A program made the position numbers and the translations under genes. Source: JANXXV01 sp038230275 (GTDB taxonomy: Bacteria > Acidobacteriota > Terriglobia > Bryobacterales > Bryobacteraceae). Taken from it: a stretch of DNA of 35,126 nt. The stretch spans positions 1-35,126 of the forward strand of contig JBBRNO010000059.1 of the NCBI GenBank assembly GCA_038230275.1, read 5' to 3'. Positions 17,234-26,171 of the stretch are shown one piece after another. Every line of letters begins with the position of its first letter. Positions within the stretch are counted from its first letter, which is position 1. The notes under the pieces were generated by a model that did no database searches, was not told the DNA's origin, and saw only the letters and a program-made list of their open reading frames with translations.

Positions 17234-18455
17234 ATATATATTCACGAGTTAACTGTCCGCAACTACATGATCCACCGCTCAACGAGCATTAAGCTGTCGC
17301 CGATAACCGTATTGATTGGGCCAAATGGTGGCGGCAAATCGGCCTTATTCGATGCCATCCTAAACTTCTCGATGCTATCGAGAGGCAGCATCAAGCAAGC
17401 ATTCGGTCACTATCCATACTCTTACTCTGCGACCAAATGCCGTGGGGCTGCCGGTTATGAGCGAGTTGGATTTGATGTCGCAATGTCCAAGACGCAAGGC
17501 CAAGCAGAGCGGTTGAATTATACGATCAACTATTCCCAGACCGGCGTGCCGATGTCGGGAATCCAACGTTCCAAATCTTCAAAGAAGTCCTCGAATTGTC
17601 GAACGGCACCAAGCTGTTTGACCGCGATAACCCTGCAGCATCTCCGCTCAAGCGCGCGTTGAGTCACGTGGACATGGATTATGGCATCCTTGCTGCTGCC
17701 GTAAGGCTGCGCTCGAAAATAAGGATGATGGCATTCAGATTGTTTCTGATTGCGCAAAAGAAATCGGTCGATTTAACAGATTCCGATTGACGCCGGGCGA
17801 ATTGTCGAGGCCCAGCCGGATGCCTGAATTGAGCGAAGACAACGCCCCTCGTCTCGGCTACGAAGGCAAGGATCTTGCTTCGTGCCTATATTTTATGAAC
17901 GAAACGGAGGATCCTGCCCTAAAGACTATCATCGCGGAGGTCCAGCAGGTATTACCGAACTTTGAGCAATTCGAGTTTAATGTGGTCGGCGGGGACAATG
18001 TAGCCTTCTCGATGAAATTTTCTGATGGCCGTGGAAGTATAAACGCGGCAAGAATGTCTCATGGCAATTTGATTTTTCTCGGCCTAATGGTGTTGACCTA
18101 TAGCCAAAACCGACCGCCGGTCATGCTCATTGAGGAACCTGAGAACGGACTTACGCCCGCTGCACTGAAGCGATTCTACCAAGCTGTGCGCGCGCTGGCG
18201 TTCAGAGAAGATGAATCGCAGCGTAGTCAAATTTTGATTTCATCCCATAGCCCATTTGTCATGTGTGAGGCCTGGAATGGTGCGGACCGCAATTTTATCC
18301 ATCAAGTGAAGACCGAAGACGGCCAGTGTGTGATCAGAAGCCTTTCGGATGCGGTCACGCAACAGGGAGTTAACTTGGGAATGGACGATGACGGAAATAG
18401 GACCGTTCTTGGCCTGCGCAACGCGGAAGAATTGATGTCCGGATACTACGTCTGA
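17234..18455 (+). pseudogene. AAA/ABC-type ATPase (OLD-like), broken by two frameshifts
   Basis: Three successive frames give one protein of about 400 residues. Frame one holds IYIHELTVRNYMIHRSTSIK and the Walker A GPNGGGKSALFDAIL. Frame two, from about 17568, reads FQIFKEVLELSNGTKLFDRD. Frame three, from about 17702, carries KAALENKDDGIQIVSDCAKE, a signature-like MSHGNLIFLGL, Walker B LIEEPENGL and the H-loop ISSHSPFV. Each shift fits the loss of one base. The expected start lies near 17234 (usually an ATG before Y-I-x-x-L), where the codon is ATA, so no good start is seen. The family includes OLD-like and DUF3696-type ATPases, often linked with defence or toxin systems. Here it is followed by VapBC genes facing it. 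Sequencing error is possible but two errors in one gene seem less likely than decay. Confidence 0.8.
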
Positions 18456-18548
18456 TCTTAGATTCCTCGTCAGACATGCTGACCGCCAAGGTGAGTCTTT
18501 GACCAGTGAGCAGGTTCGCTTTCCAAACGAATGCAATCTTCGACCTCC

Positions 18549-18971
18549 TCAGGCCGGCTGGAATAGCTCAACGCCTACCATCCGAGCGGCTCTCTGCAAT
18601 TCCTCGTCCAGGGTGGCCAAGGGCAAACCCTTGCGAATCGCCAGTTCGAGATAAGCGGCATCGTATCCACTCAGTCTGTGCTCAACAGCCAGAACATGAA
18701 CTTCACCAAGAACATAGCCGACGCTTTCGACGTCTACCGCTATGTCGAGCGACTTGATATCTTCCAGGAAGCCGCGGCCCTTATGAGCGGTGATTGAGGC
18801 GGTTCGCTGGGCTTTAGCCAGCACTGAAACAACCTCATAGAGCCACAATACGGGAACGTAGGCTCGTTCAGACATCAACAGGTGTTCAAGCACTCGTTCA
18901 GCGTACGGCGTCGCAGTATTCTCGAAGCACCAGCGCATAGTGACCGAGTTGTCGAGGACGAACGCTGTCAA
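18549..18971 (-). CDS. PIN-domain ribonuclease toxin (VapC-like)
   Basis: The protein has 140 residues, the usual VapC size. It shows the four acidic residues of the PIN fold: Asp7 in FVLDNSV, Glu46 in WLYEVVSVL, Asp104 in SGYDAAYLELA and Asp122 in ATLDEEL. VapC toxins cut specific tRNAs or rRNA when freed from their antitoxin. The start codon overlaps the stop of the upstream antitoxin gene by four bases, the normal order of antitoxin then toxin. It converges on the broken ATPase. Confidence 0.9.
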   Translation of the reverse strand: MTAFVLDNSVTMRWCFENTATPYAERVLEHLLMSERAYVPVLWLYEVVSVLAKAQRTASITAHKGRGFLEDIKSLDIAVDVESVGYVLGEVHVLAVEHRLSGYDAAYLELAIRKGLPLATLDEELQRAARMVGVELFQPA

Positions 18972-19216
18972 GCCCGACCTTCGTTAATGAGGTCCTTAAT
19001 AGTGACACCGGCGGGGAGGAGGTTACCCTTGCGCAACTCGCGGATGTGCGCGACCGCTTCGGCGGGGGTTTTCCGCTTCACTTCGCTGGACAGCGGCTTT
19101 CCTTCTCGCCGAGATTGGACGCCTTCAACGATGATTTCATCGACTGTACGGAAGTGGCCATTCTGTAGCTCTTCCTGTACCAGTCGTTCCGTCTCGGGTT
19201 TGAGGGTTATAGGCAT
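18968..19216 (-). CDS. Antitoxin partner of the PIN toxin (ribbon-helix-helix type)
   Basis: The protein has 82 residues from ATG 19216. It starts MPITLKPETERLVQEELQNG and goes on FRTVDEIIVEGVQ, the short strand plus two helices of a ParD/CopG-like ribbon-helix-helix antitoxin, followed by a charged tail that would clamp the toxin. An in-frame ATG at 19279 would add 21 residues that overlap an FGE-like remnant and were left out. A good -35 box (TTGACA on the minus strand, 19252-19247) lies upstream; the -10 is weak. The product presumably represses its own promoter. Confidence 0.82.
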   Translation of the reverse strand: MPITLKPETERLVQEELQNGHFRTVDEIIVEGVQSRREGKPLSSEVKRKTPAEAVAHIRELRKGNLLPAGVTIKDLINEGRA

Positions 19217-19272
19217 GGCGGCACTTTCTCGCGGCTGCTTGGAGGCTGTCAACTTGATGATCTCACGAATCG

Positions 19273-19353
19273 ATGGCACGGCAGCGAGAACGCAGCCCGA
19301 CTATCGGTTTCCGCTGCGCGCAAAACGCTTCGCGTGTACTTCCACCGCGCTAA
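19273..19353 (+). pseudogene. Leftover C-terminus of a second FGE-like gene
   Basis: This frame reads ARQRERSPTIGFRCAQNAS and stops at TAA 19351. It matches the end of the FGE-like protein at 16997-17053 (ARQRERSPTIGFRCVQSAS). Over 57 bases there are seven differences and five are synonymous, so both copies evolved as coding sequence before one lost its body. The vapB gene now begins where the rest of the gene should be. Confidence 0.8.
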
Positions 19354-21574
19354 CCTCTACCTTAGGCGGCGCCAGCGCATCCAAGGCAGAACGCCGGAAG
19401 TAATACACCCAGCCAGACTCGCCGCCAGTGATCAAATCGAGCGAACCGTCGTGGTTCCAATCCACTGCCTTCGCGCTGGTGTCGTGATGACTCACGCTCA
19501 GTGGCTGCCCGTAGAACTTCAGCGTCTCCCGCCGGAACACCGGTTGCGCATTCGTTCCTTCATTCCGATACAGCACCAGCTTGGAATCTTCGTTGGCGAG
19601 AAGATCGAAGTCGCCATCACCATCCCAATCCACCGCTTCGAAACCGCCCCGGTAGGGAATGGGTGTGCGCAACTCAGATCCATCGGTCATTCGAAACGGC
19701 TTCCCCTCGTGCAGCCGGAGCGAGCCATCGGACGCGCGGTAGCGGGTATAAAGACAGACAGTCACGTCCTTGCCGTCGTTCCGATTGATTCCATCCGACC
19801 GGCCCGCTACCAGATCCATCAAGCCGTCGCCATTCCAATCGACAGGCGCTGGACGCGCACGAAAGGAGAACCGCTCTCCACCGTCATGCGTCAGGGTTCG
19901 CATGGGCGCATAGTGAGGATCACGCCGCGTCCCTACGTTTTCAAAGTAAGCGACGCGGTTGCTGTTGTTGCCCACCAGAACATCGAGGTCGCCGTCGCCG
20001 TCCCAATCCACCACTGCCGGTTTCGACTGACCCAGAGGCCGTTCGGGATCGCGATCGTCAATAAACTGGGAGCGTCCGGCGTACATGGAACCGTCGCCGG
20101 TCAGTGGAATCTTTCTCGCCGTTCGAAACATCGTCCTGCCACCGCTGCTGACATTTTCAATCAACTGCACAAAGCCCACTTCGTTCCCAACGACGAAATC
20201 CCAATCGCCGTCGCCATCCCAGTCCACTACGTCCACGCTGTTGTATCCGCCGGAGGAGCAGGGCAGTCCGCGAGCCTGGCGCGGTCCGCGATCCTGGAAA
20301 CCCTTCTCCGTTGGCTCCAGATAGCGTAACCATGAGCCGAGATAACTGACAAAGAGTCCCGGCCACGGCGCTGCGGCCGTGGGAATCGCAAAACCTTCGG
20401 GTGAGGTATCAATCAAACACGTGGGAGCCTTCGCGAATGCCGGCTGCGATGCGGTGCCTGTGTTCTCCCACGCCACGACACAAGTCTTCAGCGGTCTTTC
20501 CGCCAACCCGCGTGTCGATCCAATCAGATCGGGCTTGCCATCGCCGTTCACATCCAGCAAATCCGTGGGCCACTCGTCGTAGGTCGTCCGTCCGTGCAGT
20601 TCCACGGCTTCGCCTGGGCCAAAGTGCGGCGCCTCCCCTGCCTTGGAGAGATTCGAATGGCGATACAAAGTAGCATCCATCTCTTGAGTGGGAAAATACT
20701 GCACCTTCAAACGCAGAGTAAATAAGTCCATCACTCCGTTCGCAGTCCACTCCAGCAAACGCATTCCGTAGCTCAGTTCCCCGCCGCCCATGCGCTCCAC
20801 CATTGGTCCCGACTGTAGAATCGGTAATCCCAGTGAGTCCCTCTGGCCGGTATTCCGATAGACCTTCAGCTGTCCCTTCTTCTTTCCGCCGCCCGTGCCG
20901 CACAGCAGATCGGGCTTTCCATCGTGGTCCCAGTCGATCACTTGATAGGACGCATACATGTCGTCTATGAAATGTCCGTCCGCGCGCAGCCGCACGTAGC
21001 GGTCGAAGCTGGGATTTTCGTTCGTTCCGATATTGCGCCAGAAGTAAATTCCCCACCACGGTTCACCGTAGGTCGCGGAATAGAGGTTGCGCTGCAGAAT
21101 GTCGGTCTTGCCATCTCCGTCCCAATCAATGGCGATGGGTTGGTCGTTCTTCATTCCAACACCAAGGTTGTCGAAGCCGTCCGGCCGATTGTAGAAGAAC
21201 GCATCCCCGCCTCCAATCGGCTCGCGTGTCTCGCGGTTTGGGCGGCGCACCGCGCTGAAGTCATCGAAGTATAAGAAATAGGCTGCTCGCCCCGGCGCCC
21301 TCACCAGCCAGGAAACCGTTCCCGCGGCGCCTGCTTCGACGGATTCCGAAATCTGTGCCGGAACGCGGGTCTGTCCATGGCCCACCGCGATGGAAGCCGG
21401 GTCGAACGTGCGCCCAGCGCCTGGATCGAATGGAGCCGAAACCGGCATCCGGGGCGCGGTGGTAGTGACATCCACGCGAATCCGGTATGGCCGGTCGGGA
21501 TAAGTCCACGGCTCCGTCTGTCCACGGAGGATGCCTGCGCCGAGAAATAGAAGGCTCCAGAAGATCATCTTCAT
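19301..21574 (-). CDS. Large secreted FG-GAP/VCBS-repeat protein
   Basis: The protein has 757 residues, with a signal peptide (MKMIFWSLLFLGAGILRGQ). From about residue 150 onward it carries at least eight Asp-rich calcium-binding-like motifs of the form D-W-(D/N)-x-D-G-x-x-D-(L/F/V), for example DWDGDGKTDIL, DWDHDGKPDLLCG, DVNGDGKPDLIG, DWDGDGDWDFVVGN, DWNGDGLMDLVAG and DWNHDGSLDLITGG. These are the blades of an integrin-alpha-like beta-propeller. Such proteins are exported and bind ligands or polysaccharide; no catalytic domain is evident. The last residues overlap, antisense, the FGE-like remnant at 19273-19353, so this gene was once convergent with a second FGE-like gene. It is divergent from the sigma-factor gene. 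Confidence 0.9.
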   Translation of the reverse strand: MKMIFWSLLFLGAGILRGQTEPWTYPDRPYRIRVDVTTTAPRMPVSAPFDPGAGRTFDPASIAVGHGQTRVPAQISESVEAGAAGTVSWLVRAPGRAAYFLYFDDFSAVRRPNRETREPIGGGDAFFYNRPDGFDNLGVGMKNDQPIAIDWDGDGKTDILQRNLYSATYGEPWWGIYFWRNIGTNENPSFDRYVRLRADGHFIDDMYASYQVIDWDHDGKPDLLCGTGGGKKKGQLKVYRNTGQRDSLGLPILQSGPMVERMGGGELSYGMRLLEWTANGVMDLFTLRLKVQYFPTQEMDATLYRHSNLSKAGEAPHFGPGEAVELHGRTTYDEWPTDLLDVNGDGKPDLIGSTRGLAERPLKTCVVAWENTGTASQPAFAKAPTCLIDTSPEGFAIPTAAAPWPGLFVSYLGSWLRYLEPTEKGFQDRGPRQARGLPCSSGGYNSVDVVDWDGDGDWDFVVGNEVGFVQLIENVSSGGRTMFRTARKIPLTGDGSMYAGRSQFIDDRDPERPLGQSKPAVVDWDGDGDLDVLVGNNSNRVAYFENVGTRRDPHYAPMRTLTHDGGERFSFRARPAPVDWNGDGLMDLVAGRSDGINRNDGKDVTVCLYTRYRASDGSLRLHEGKPFRMTDGSELRTPIPYRGGFEAVDWDGDGDFDLLANEDSKLVLYRNEGTNAQPVFRRETLKFYGQPLSVSHHDTSAKAVDWNHDGSLDLITGGESGWVYYFRRSALDALAPPKVEVSAVEVHAKRFARSGNR

Positions 21575-21661
21575 TTCAAATCAGCCACCCAATGAGCATA
21601 CACAGTCCTTGCGCGGCATCCGCTTACAATATTTTCATCGCTGATCCGTCTACAGAAGCAG

Positions 21662-22246
21662 ATGGACGATGCGTTGGAGAGTGTGGCTTTGAGCGCGGAG
21701 CAGGACCGGCGGATCTTTGATACGTTCGAACGCGAGAAGCGGCGCCTCGGAAACTTCATCCGGAAGCGTGTTCCCGATGAGGAAGAAGCCAAGGATATTC
21801 TGCAGGACGTCTTCTACGAATTGGTGGAAGCATACCGCTTGATGAAGCCCATCGAGCAGGCCGGGGCGTGGCTGTTCCGGGTGGCGCGGAATCGAATTAC
21901 GGACCTGTTCCGGAAGAAGAGACCGGAACCTTTCGACGCGCGTTCCTTTGCGGACGGCGACGGAGAGTTGCTGTTGCTGGAAGACATCTTGCCGTCGCCG
22001 GATGCAGGTCCGGAAGCCGTGTATGCCCGCTCGATTCTGTTGGATGAAATCGATGCGGCGCTCGAAGAACTTCCCACGGAGCAGCGTGACGTGTTTGTCG
22101 CTCACGAGATCGAAGGGCGCAGCTTCGCCGAAATGGCTGCAGAGTCGGGTTTGAGCGTGAATACGCTGCTTTCGCGGAAACGCTATGCGGTTCTATTTTT
22201 GAGAGGGCATCTGCGGGCCGTTTATGACGAATTTACCAGGAGATGA
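21662..22246 (+). CDS. ECF-type RNA polymerase sigma factor
   Basis: The protein has 194 residues. Region 2 spans about 22-92 (DEEEAKDILQDVFYELVEAY and WLFRVARNRITDLFRKKRP, the -10-binding helix). Region 4 spans about 132-185 (ALEELPTEQRDVFVAHEIEG, then SFAEMAAESGLSVNTLLSRK, the helix-turn-helix for the -35). The acidic linker is long but has no extra domain. It overlaps the next gene's region closely, with an ATGA at 22243-22246, so the small membrane protein behind it is probably co-transcribed and may be its regulator. Confidence 0.92.
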   Translation: MDDALESVALSAEQDRRIFDTFEREKRRLGNFIRKRVPDEEEAKDILQDVFYELVEAYRLMKPIEQAGAWLFRVARNRITDLFRKKRPEPFDARSFADGDGELLLLEDILPSPDAGPEAVYARSILLDEIDAALEELPTEQRDVFVAHEIEGRSFAEMAAESGLSVNTLLSRKRYAVLFLRGHLRAVYDEFTRR

Positions 22247-22248
22247 CC

Positions 22249-22602
22249 ATGACACACGGAATGAAACGAGGGGCGCGGAAGGCTGTAATGCTGGTGGTGT
22301 TCGCCGGCATGCTTGTGGGCTTTTGTTTTTCAGTGCGGGAACTATGGAACTGGCTTATGCCGGTGATCTTTGGATTGCCGCACATCGGCTTGGGTCAAGC
22401 ATTCGGACTGTTGCTGTTGAGCCGGATTCTGTTCGGTGGATTCCGCGGTTGGCCAAGCCACCGCGGGCGTTGGGGACATCGCATGCGCGAACGATGGGAT
22501 GAAATGACGCCCGAAGAACGCGAGAAGTTCCGGTTGGGGATGCGGGGCCGGTGCGGCCAATTTGGAGACCGCGAGCCGGCTGCGGGGTCGCCGGTGCCGT
22601 AG
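22249..22602 (+). CDS. Small membrane protein behind the sigma factor
   Basis: The protein has 117 residues. I start at ATG 22249 because AGGAG (22238-22242) is six bases before it; ATG 22243 touches that site. Two hydrophobic segments lie at about 12-30 (AVMLVVFAGMLVGFCF) and 38-60 (IGLGQAFGLLLLSRILFGGF). The tail is charged and holds a DEMTPEEREKFR motif often seen in short envelope proteins. No zinc-binding anti-sigma motif is present. Position suggests it modulates the sigma factor or responds to the same stress; that is an inference. Confidence 0.75.
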   Translation: MTHGMKRGARKAVMLVVFAGMLVGFCFSVRELWNWLMPVIFGLPHIGLGQAFGLLLLSRILFGGFRGWPSHRGRWGHRMRERWDEMTPEEREKFRLGMRGRCGQFGDREPAAGSPVP

Positions 22603-22642
22603 AAAACCATGGCGCGGCAGCGGCAGTCGTCCGACTGTGCGG

Positions 22643-22847
22643 ATGAAAGACATTGCGCGTGATCTCGGCGTGTCCGTGGGCACCCTCGTGTCATGCAGTG
22701 CGTCAGGGAATTGGACTATCGGCCTAATCTGGCGACCCGGTCTCTTGCGACCGGCAGGAGCTATTTGATGGGATTGCGTGTACCCGATCTGGTCCCTCCT
22801 TTTTTCTCCCCGGTGGCCAAAGACGCTTCCGGAGTCCTTCGAGAGTC
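22643..22847 (+). pseudogene. Truncated LacI-family regulator
   Basis: MKDIARDLGVSV is the first part of a LacI helix-turn-helix. After roughly 65 missing bases and a frame change the text resumes with RELDYRPNLATRSLATGRSY and GLRVPDLVPPFFSPVAK, the hinge and first sensor strand. The recognition helix is deleted and the gene ends abruptly at the edge of a dispersed repeat (22848), so about 80 percent of it is gone. Confidence 0.8.
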
Positions 22848-23010
22848 TGCGAATTTTCTTCACTCGTCCATTCTGTCGGCGCACCCGCCCGGTGCGCCGA
22901 TAACGCCCAGCCGCTTTCCAAAAGCCTCACGCGGAACCAGTCCCATGGCCCCTCCGGCGCATCGCTCCCGCCGAAATCTCAATTCGAGCCCGGCTTATCG
23001 AGCGATAAGG
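22848..23010. repeat. ~163-bp direct repeat, copy 1
   Basis: Closely matches 31098-31262 by eye from the shared TGCGAATTTT to TTATCGAGCG, with few substitutions. Sequences on either side differ, so the ends are sharp. The left end abuts the truncated LacI gene; copy 2 abuts a dead IS1380 transposase at the same point. Confidence 0.85.
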
Positions 23011-23489
23011 GTGCCTATTGGTCCGTTGACAGCCCAGAAAACAGAGCTAGTGTAGAGTATCCACCCGCGCTTCGGCGGGTCCAGCGAAGCTTGAACTTTG
23101 ACCGAACGAGCGAAGTTCACGGAGAGTGTCCGCTAATTCGCTAGGTACTCGCTTTGGACGGCGGGGCCCCGGCCCCATAGGCGCTAAGACAGGAACGTTT
23201 GTTATTGGAAGTGTCCCGGATTCGGTTGATCATCTACCGTTTGGACGCGCGCGCGGCTCAGTAGGATCAATCGGTTAACCAAGCTACGACGTCCGCAGTT
23301 TGGCTTATCTTAACGAATATGGGGTCCCGGCCCCGCAGCCAGCGCCTTGGCTGGCACTGGTGATCCGGGAAGCCGAGGCAGGGGCTTCGGCGCGGACCAA
23401 GGGGTCCGCCGCTCTAGTCATTTTTAGGACACTAGCGACGGCCGCGCAGGCGGACACCGGACCAGGCGACATTCCACGATGACTGTGCA
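23011..23489. other. Intergenic region, hairpins only
   Basis: No gene recognised in about 480 bases. Visible structure: ACCCGC/GCGGGT at 23063-23080 with a GCTTCG loop, a TGAACTT/AAGTTCA pair close behind it (about 23093-23120), and GC-rich self-complementary stretches near 23160 and 23320. These may serve as terminators for transcripts from either side, but none has a T-run. Confidence 0.4.
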
Positions 23490-25076
23490 TTACGGCGTCA
23501 CGCGCAGATTCCGCCAGTAGGCGTTGCCGGCGGTCTTGCCCGGCAGCAGTACGCGTTGCAGCAGCCGTAGGTCCACCTCGCGTCCGGCAAACTGTTTCAG
23601 GTCCACGTCGATACTCTCCCACTTCCGGTCCTCTTTGTCCGGCCCGCCTTCAATGGTGCGGTTCAAGACCAGCGTATCGGCTGCGTACACCTGGAACTGC
23701 CACGCCCTTCCAGCATCGGATCCAACCTCAACGTGCAGCTTCGGCGTGCTTCCTGGATTCACCTTCCGCGACAGCACAAGGCCCCTGACTTCATCTCTTG
23801 GATACGTGGCCAAAACATCGCCGTTGAGATAGGTAATGCCGCGAATCCCACCCATTCCGCCGCCGGCGCCTCCAAAGCCTGCCCGCTCCAGCGTCCATTC
23901 GGGATTCCAGAACTGCATCAGGTCGGCCAGCTTGAAGATCTCAGCCGGCTGCGTCCGCACTTCCTGATACGGAACCACGAAGTCGCCTTCTGTGCCCTTT
24001 GCGCCATTCGCCAGCGCGAACTGCTTCCCAATCTTTGCCGTTCTGCGCGCCAGTTCGGATATCCGCTCGTCTACTGGAGGCGTCAACTTCACGCCGCCCA
24101 TTTCCGATCCCACGATGCGGTCGTGAAGCTGCTCCAACAGTCCCGCCGGCAGCCCTTTCAAACCGTGCATCGTCCCAATCACCGTGGCGGCGTTCGCCGC
24201 ATTGCAGTCCGCATCCGTGAAATCGGCCGCGTGCGTGGCAAGGTTCACCGTCTTTAGAAAGTCGCCTTCGCCGAACCACACACTGGCCGCGACAATCCCT
24301 CCGTTTGCCACCGCGTTGTTGGTCGCGGGATATTCCAAATGCCAGCGATCCTCCACCGCGTTGAACACCTCTTGCGCACTCTTGCCCTGTTCGGCGAGAC
24401 TGACCACCAGATCCAGGCACTGGCGATACGGGGAATCGGGGTGGATCAGCTTCGCCGCTTCACGTACGATTTTCTTGGGATCGGATTCGCGGAAGCCCAG
24501 ACTGATCATGCCCGCCATAAACACCGCCCCATCGGTTCCTTCCGCATAACCGTTCAGGTGGCCGTACTCCCTCGCCAGCCGTCCCGCCAAATTGGGGTTG
24601 CCAGGAGCGATCATCCCATATAGGTCCGCACTGAATTGCGGGCCGATGCTGAACCAAAGCTTGTTATACCGCGGGCTTCCGGTTTGGCTGCCTTTCATTC
24701 CCTTGGCCAGCAGCAGGCGCGCCTGTTCGCTCGATCCCCACGAGCCCGCGGAATTCTCTTTCCATTGCTCCCCGAGTTGATCCAGCGTCATCTGAAGGCC
24801 GTACTTCTCGAATCCCCGCAATGCCACCATCTCGTAGTACCAGTCGTCATCCACCGGAGCGACCTTGTACGTTTTCGGGTATTCGGAAAGCCACTCCCGT
24901 GAACTGATCTTGTGTTCGTGAGGCCATGCCAGCAGCACGGCCATGATCTCCGCCGCCCATGCCGCCTGCACCCGGTCCTGATAATCCGCGGTCGTCAGCC
25001 GCAGGCTCTCGGCCTTCGGCGAAGCCGCGTTGGCAGACGCCGCTGCCACTAGAAGCGCCATCAAAACTTTGAACAT
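23490..25076 (-). CDS. Secreted ADP-ribosylglycohydrolase-family protein
   Basis: The protein has 528 residues. ATG 25076 has AGGAG six bases upstream and opens a signal peptide (MFKVLMALLVAAASANA). The catalytic-domain pattern of ADP-ribosylglycohydrolases (DraG/ARH type) is visible: an acidic DDDWYYE at 76-82, EGTDGAVFMAGMISLGFRES near 179-198 and DFTDADCNAAN at 285-295, the sites that hold two metal ions. A beta-rich C-terminal domain follows (about 400-528). The family removes ADP-ribose from proteins or related N-glycosides. A secreted member beside a nutrient receptor and LacI gene more likely cleaves a ribose- or nucleoside-like glycoside, which is inference. Last gene of the minus-strand operon, 31 bases after lacI. 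Confidence 0.88.
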   Translation of the reverse strand: MFKVLMALLVAAASANAASPKAESLRLTTADYQDRVQAAWAAEIMAVLLAWPHEHKISSREWLSEYPKTYKVAPVDDDWYYEMVALRGFEKYGLQMTLDQLGEQWKENSAGSWGSSEQARLLLAKGMKGSQTGSPRYNKLWFSIGPQFSADLYGMIAPGNPNLAGRLAREYGHLNGYAEGTDGAVFMAGMISLGFRESDPKKIVREAAKLIHPDSPYRQCLDLVVSLAEQGKSAQEVFNAVEDRWHLEYPATNNAVANGGIVAASVWFGEGDFLKTVNLATHAADFTDADCNAANAATVIGTMHGLKGLPAGLLEQLHDRIVGSEMGGVKLTPPVDERISELARRTAKIGKQFALANGAKGTEGDFVVPYQEVRTQPAEIFKLADLMQFWNPEWTLERAGFGGAGGGMGGIRGITYLNGDVLATYPRDEVRGLVLSRKVNPGSTPKLHVEVGSDAGRAWQFQVYAADTLVLNRTIEGGPDKEDRKWESIDVDLKQFAGREVDLRLLQRVLLPGKTAGNAYWRNLRVTP

Positions 25077-25107
25077 CACACTCTCCTTTTTTCACCGCGG
25101 CCCCAAT

Positions 25108-26160
25108 TCAGCGAGCCCGGGCGCCTGTGATTTCCCGCGCTTGTTCCGCTCTGTGGACCGACGTGGAGTTTCGAATCTTCAATTCCGCCGGAAGCCGAAT
25201 GTGCACCGGCGGGGCCCCTTCGCGCCTACCCTCAATCTGCTCGATCAGCAACTCGGCTCCCATGAATCCGATCTCGTAAGCGGGTTGCGCCACGGATGTA
25301 ATCGGAGGAGAGAAGCTTTCCGCCTGCGGCAGGTCGTCGAAAATAGCCACCGCCAACTGCCCCGGACAATGCACTCCAAGCTCCCGCAGCGCGCGGAAAG
25401 CGCCCAGGCCCATCATCCCGTTGCTGACAAACAGCGCCGTCGGCTGCCTTCCGCTAAGCCATAACTGCTTGGTCAGAACAAAACCGCTTTCCATGCGGAA
25501 GTCGCCTTCCAGAATCAAATCCGGATTCAGCTGGATATTCGATGCCTCAAGAACGTTCTTGTACCCCTGCAGCCGTTCGATGGCAGACTGTACCTGCAGG
25601 TTGCCGGTGATAATGGCGATTCGCTCGTGTCCGGCCGAAACCAGGTGCCGGATGCACATTTCGGTGCCCCCTATGAAATCGGCCGAAACGGAACTGATCA
25701 AGCTACCCGGCAGGATGCGATCCAGGCACACCACCGGCACTCCCGCGGCCACCATCGCTTCAATGTGAGCCGGATTCCCTCCATTCGGCGCCATCACCAG
25801 GAGAATTCCGTCCATGCACCGGCTGCGCAGCATGTTCAACGCAAGCTGTTCGCGCTCCAATTGGTTATCGGTGTTTACCGTTACCAGCAGATACTTGCGC
25901 TGCAGCGCCGCATCCTCCGCACCTCTGGTCAACAGCGGGAAGAATGGGTTGGTAATGTCCGGAATCACCATCCCCAGCGTGTGCGTCTGCTTGCTTTTCA
26001 GGCTCCGCGCGATGTGGTTTGGTTCGTAGTTCAGCACCTCGATTGCGTTCAGTACGCGATCCCGCAATGCCGGCCGCACCTTCGCCGAACCGCTCAACAC
26101 GTTTGACACTGTTCCCGCGGATACCCGCGCCTTCACCGCAACATCTTTCAGCGTTGCCAT
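25108..26160 (-). CDS. LacI-family transcriptional regulator
   Basis: The protein has 350 residues. The helix-turn-helix is ATLKDVAVKARVSAGTVSNV, the hinge EPNHIARSLKSKQT, and the sensor domain starts LGMVIPDITNPFFPLLTRGA. It lies 11 bases downstream of the receptor gene and 31 bases upstream of the ADP-ribosylglycohydrolase gene, all minus strand, so it is the middle gene of an operon. The perfect palindrome at 29439-29452 at the operon promoter is its likely operator, giving autoregulation. The effector is unknown. Confidence 0.93.
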   Translation of the reverse strand: MATLKDVAVKARVSAGTVSNVLSGSAKVRPALRDRVLNAIEVLNYEPNHIARSLKSKQTHTLGMVIPDITNPFFPLLTRGAEDAALQRKYLLVTVNTDNQLEREQLALNMLRSRCMDGILLVMAPNGGNPAHIEAMVAAGVPVVCLDRILPGSLISSVSADFIGGTEMCIRHLVSAGHERIAIITGNLQVQSAIERLQGYKNVLEASNIQLNPDLILEGDFRMESGFVLTKQLWLSGRQPTALFVSNGMMGLGAFRALRELGVHCPGQLAVAIFDDLPQAESFSPPITSVAQPAYEIGFMGAELLIEQIEGRREGAPPVHIRLPAELKIRNSTSVHRAEQAREITGARAR

Positions 26161-26171
26161 TAATTAAGTCA

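Noticed and set aside
19334..20329. 331-codon plus-strand open frame
   Set aside because: It is antisense to the VCBS-repeat gene and its repeated His/Pro-rich pattern is just the complement of the Asp-rich motifs.
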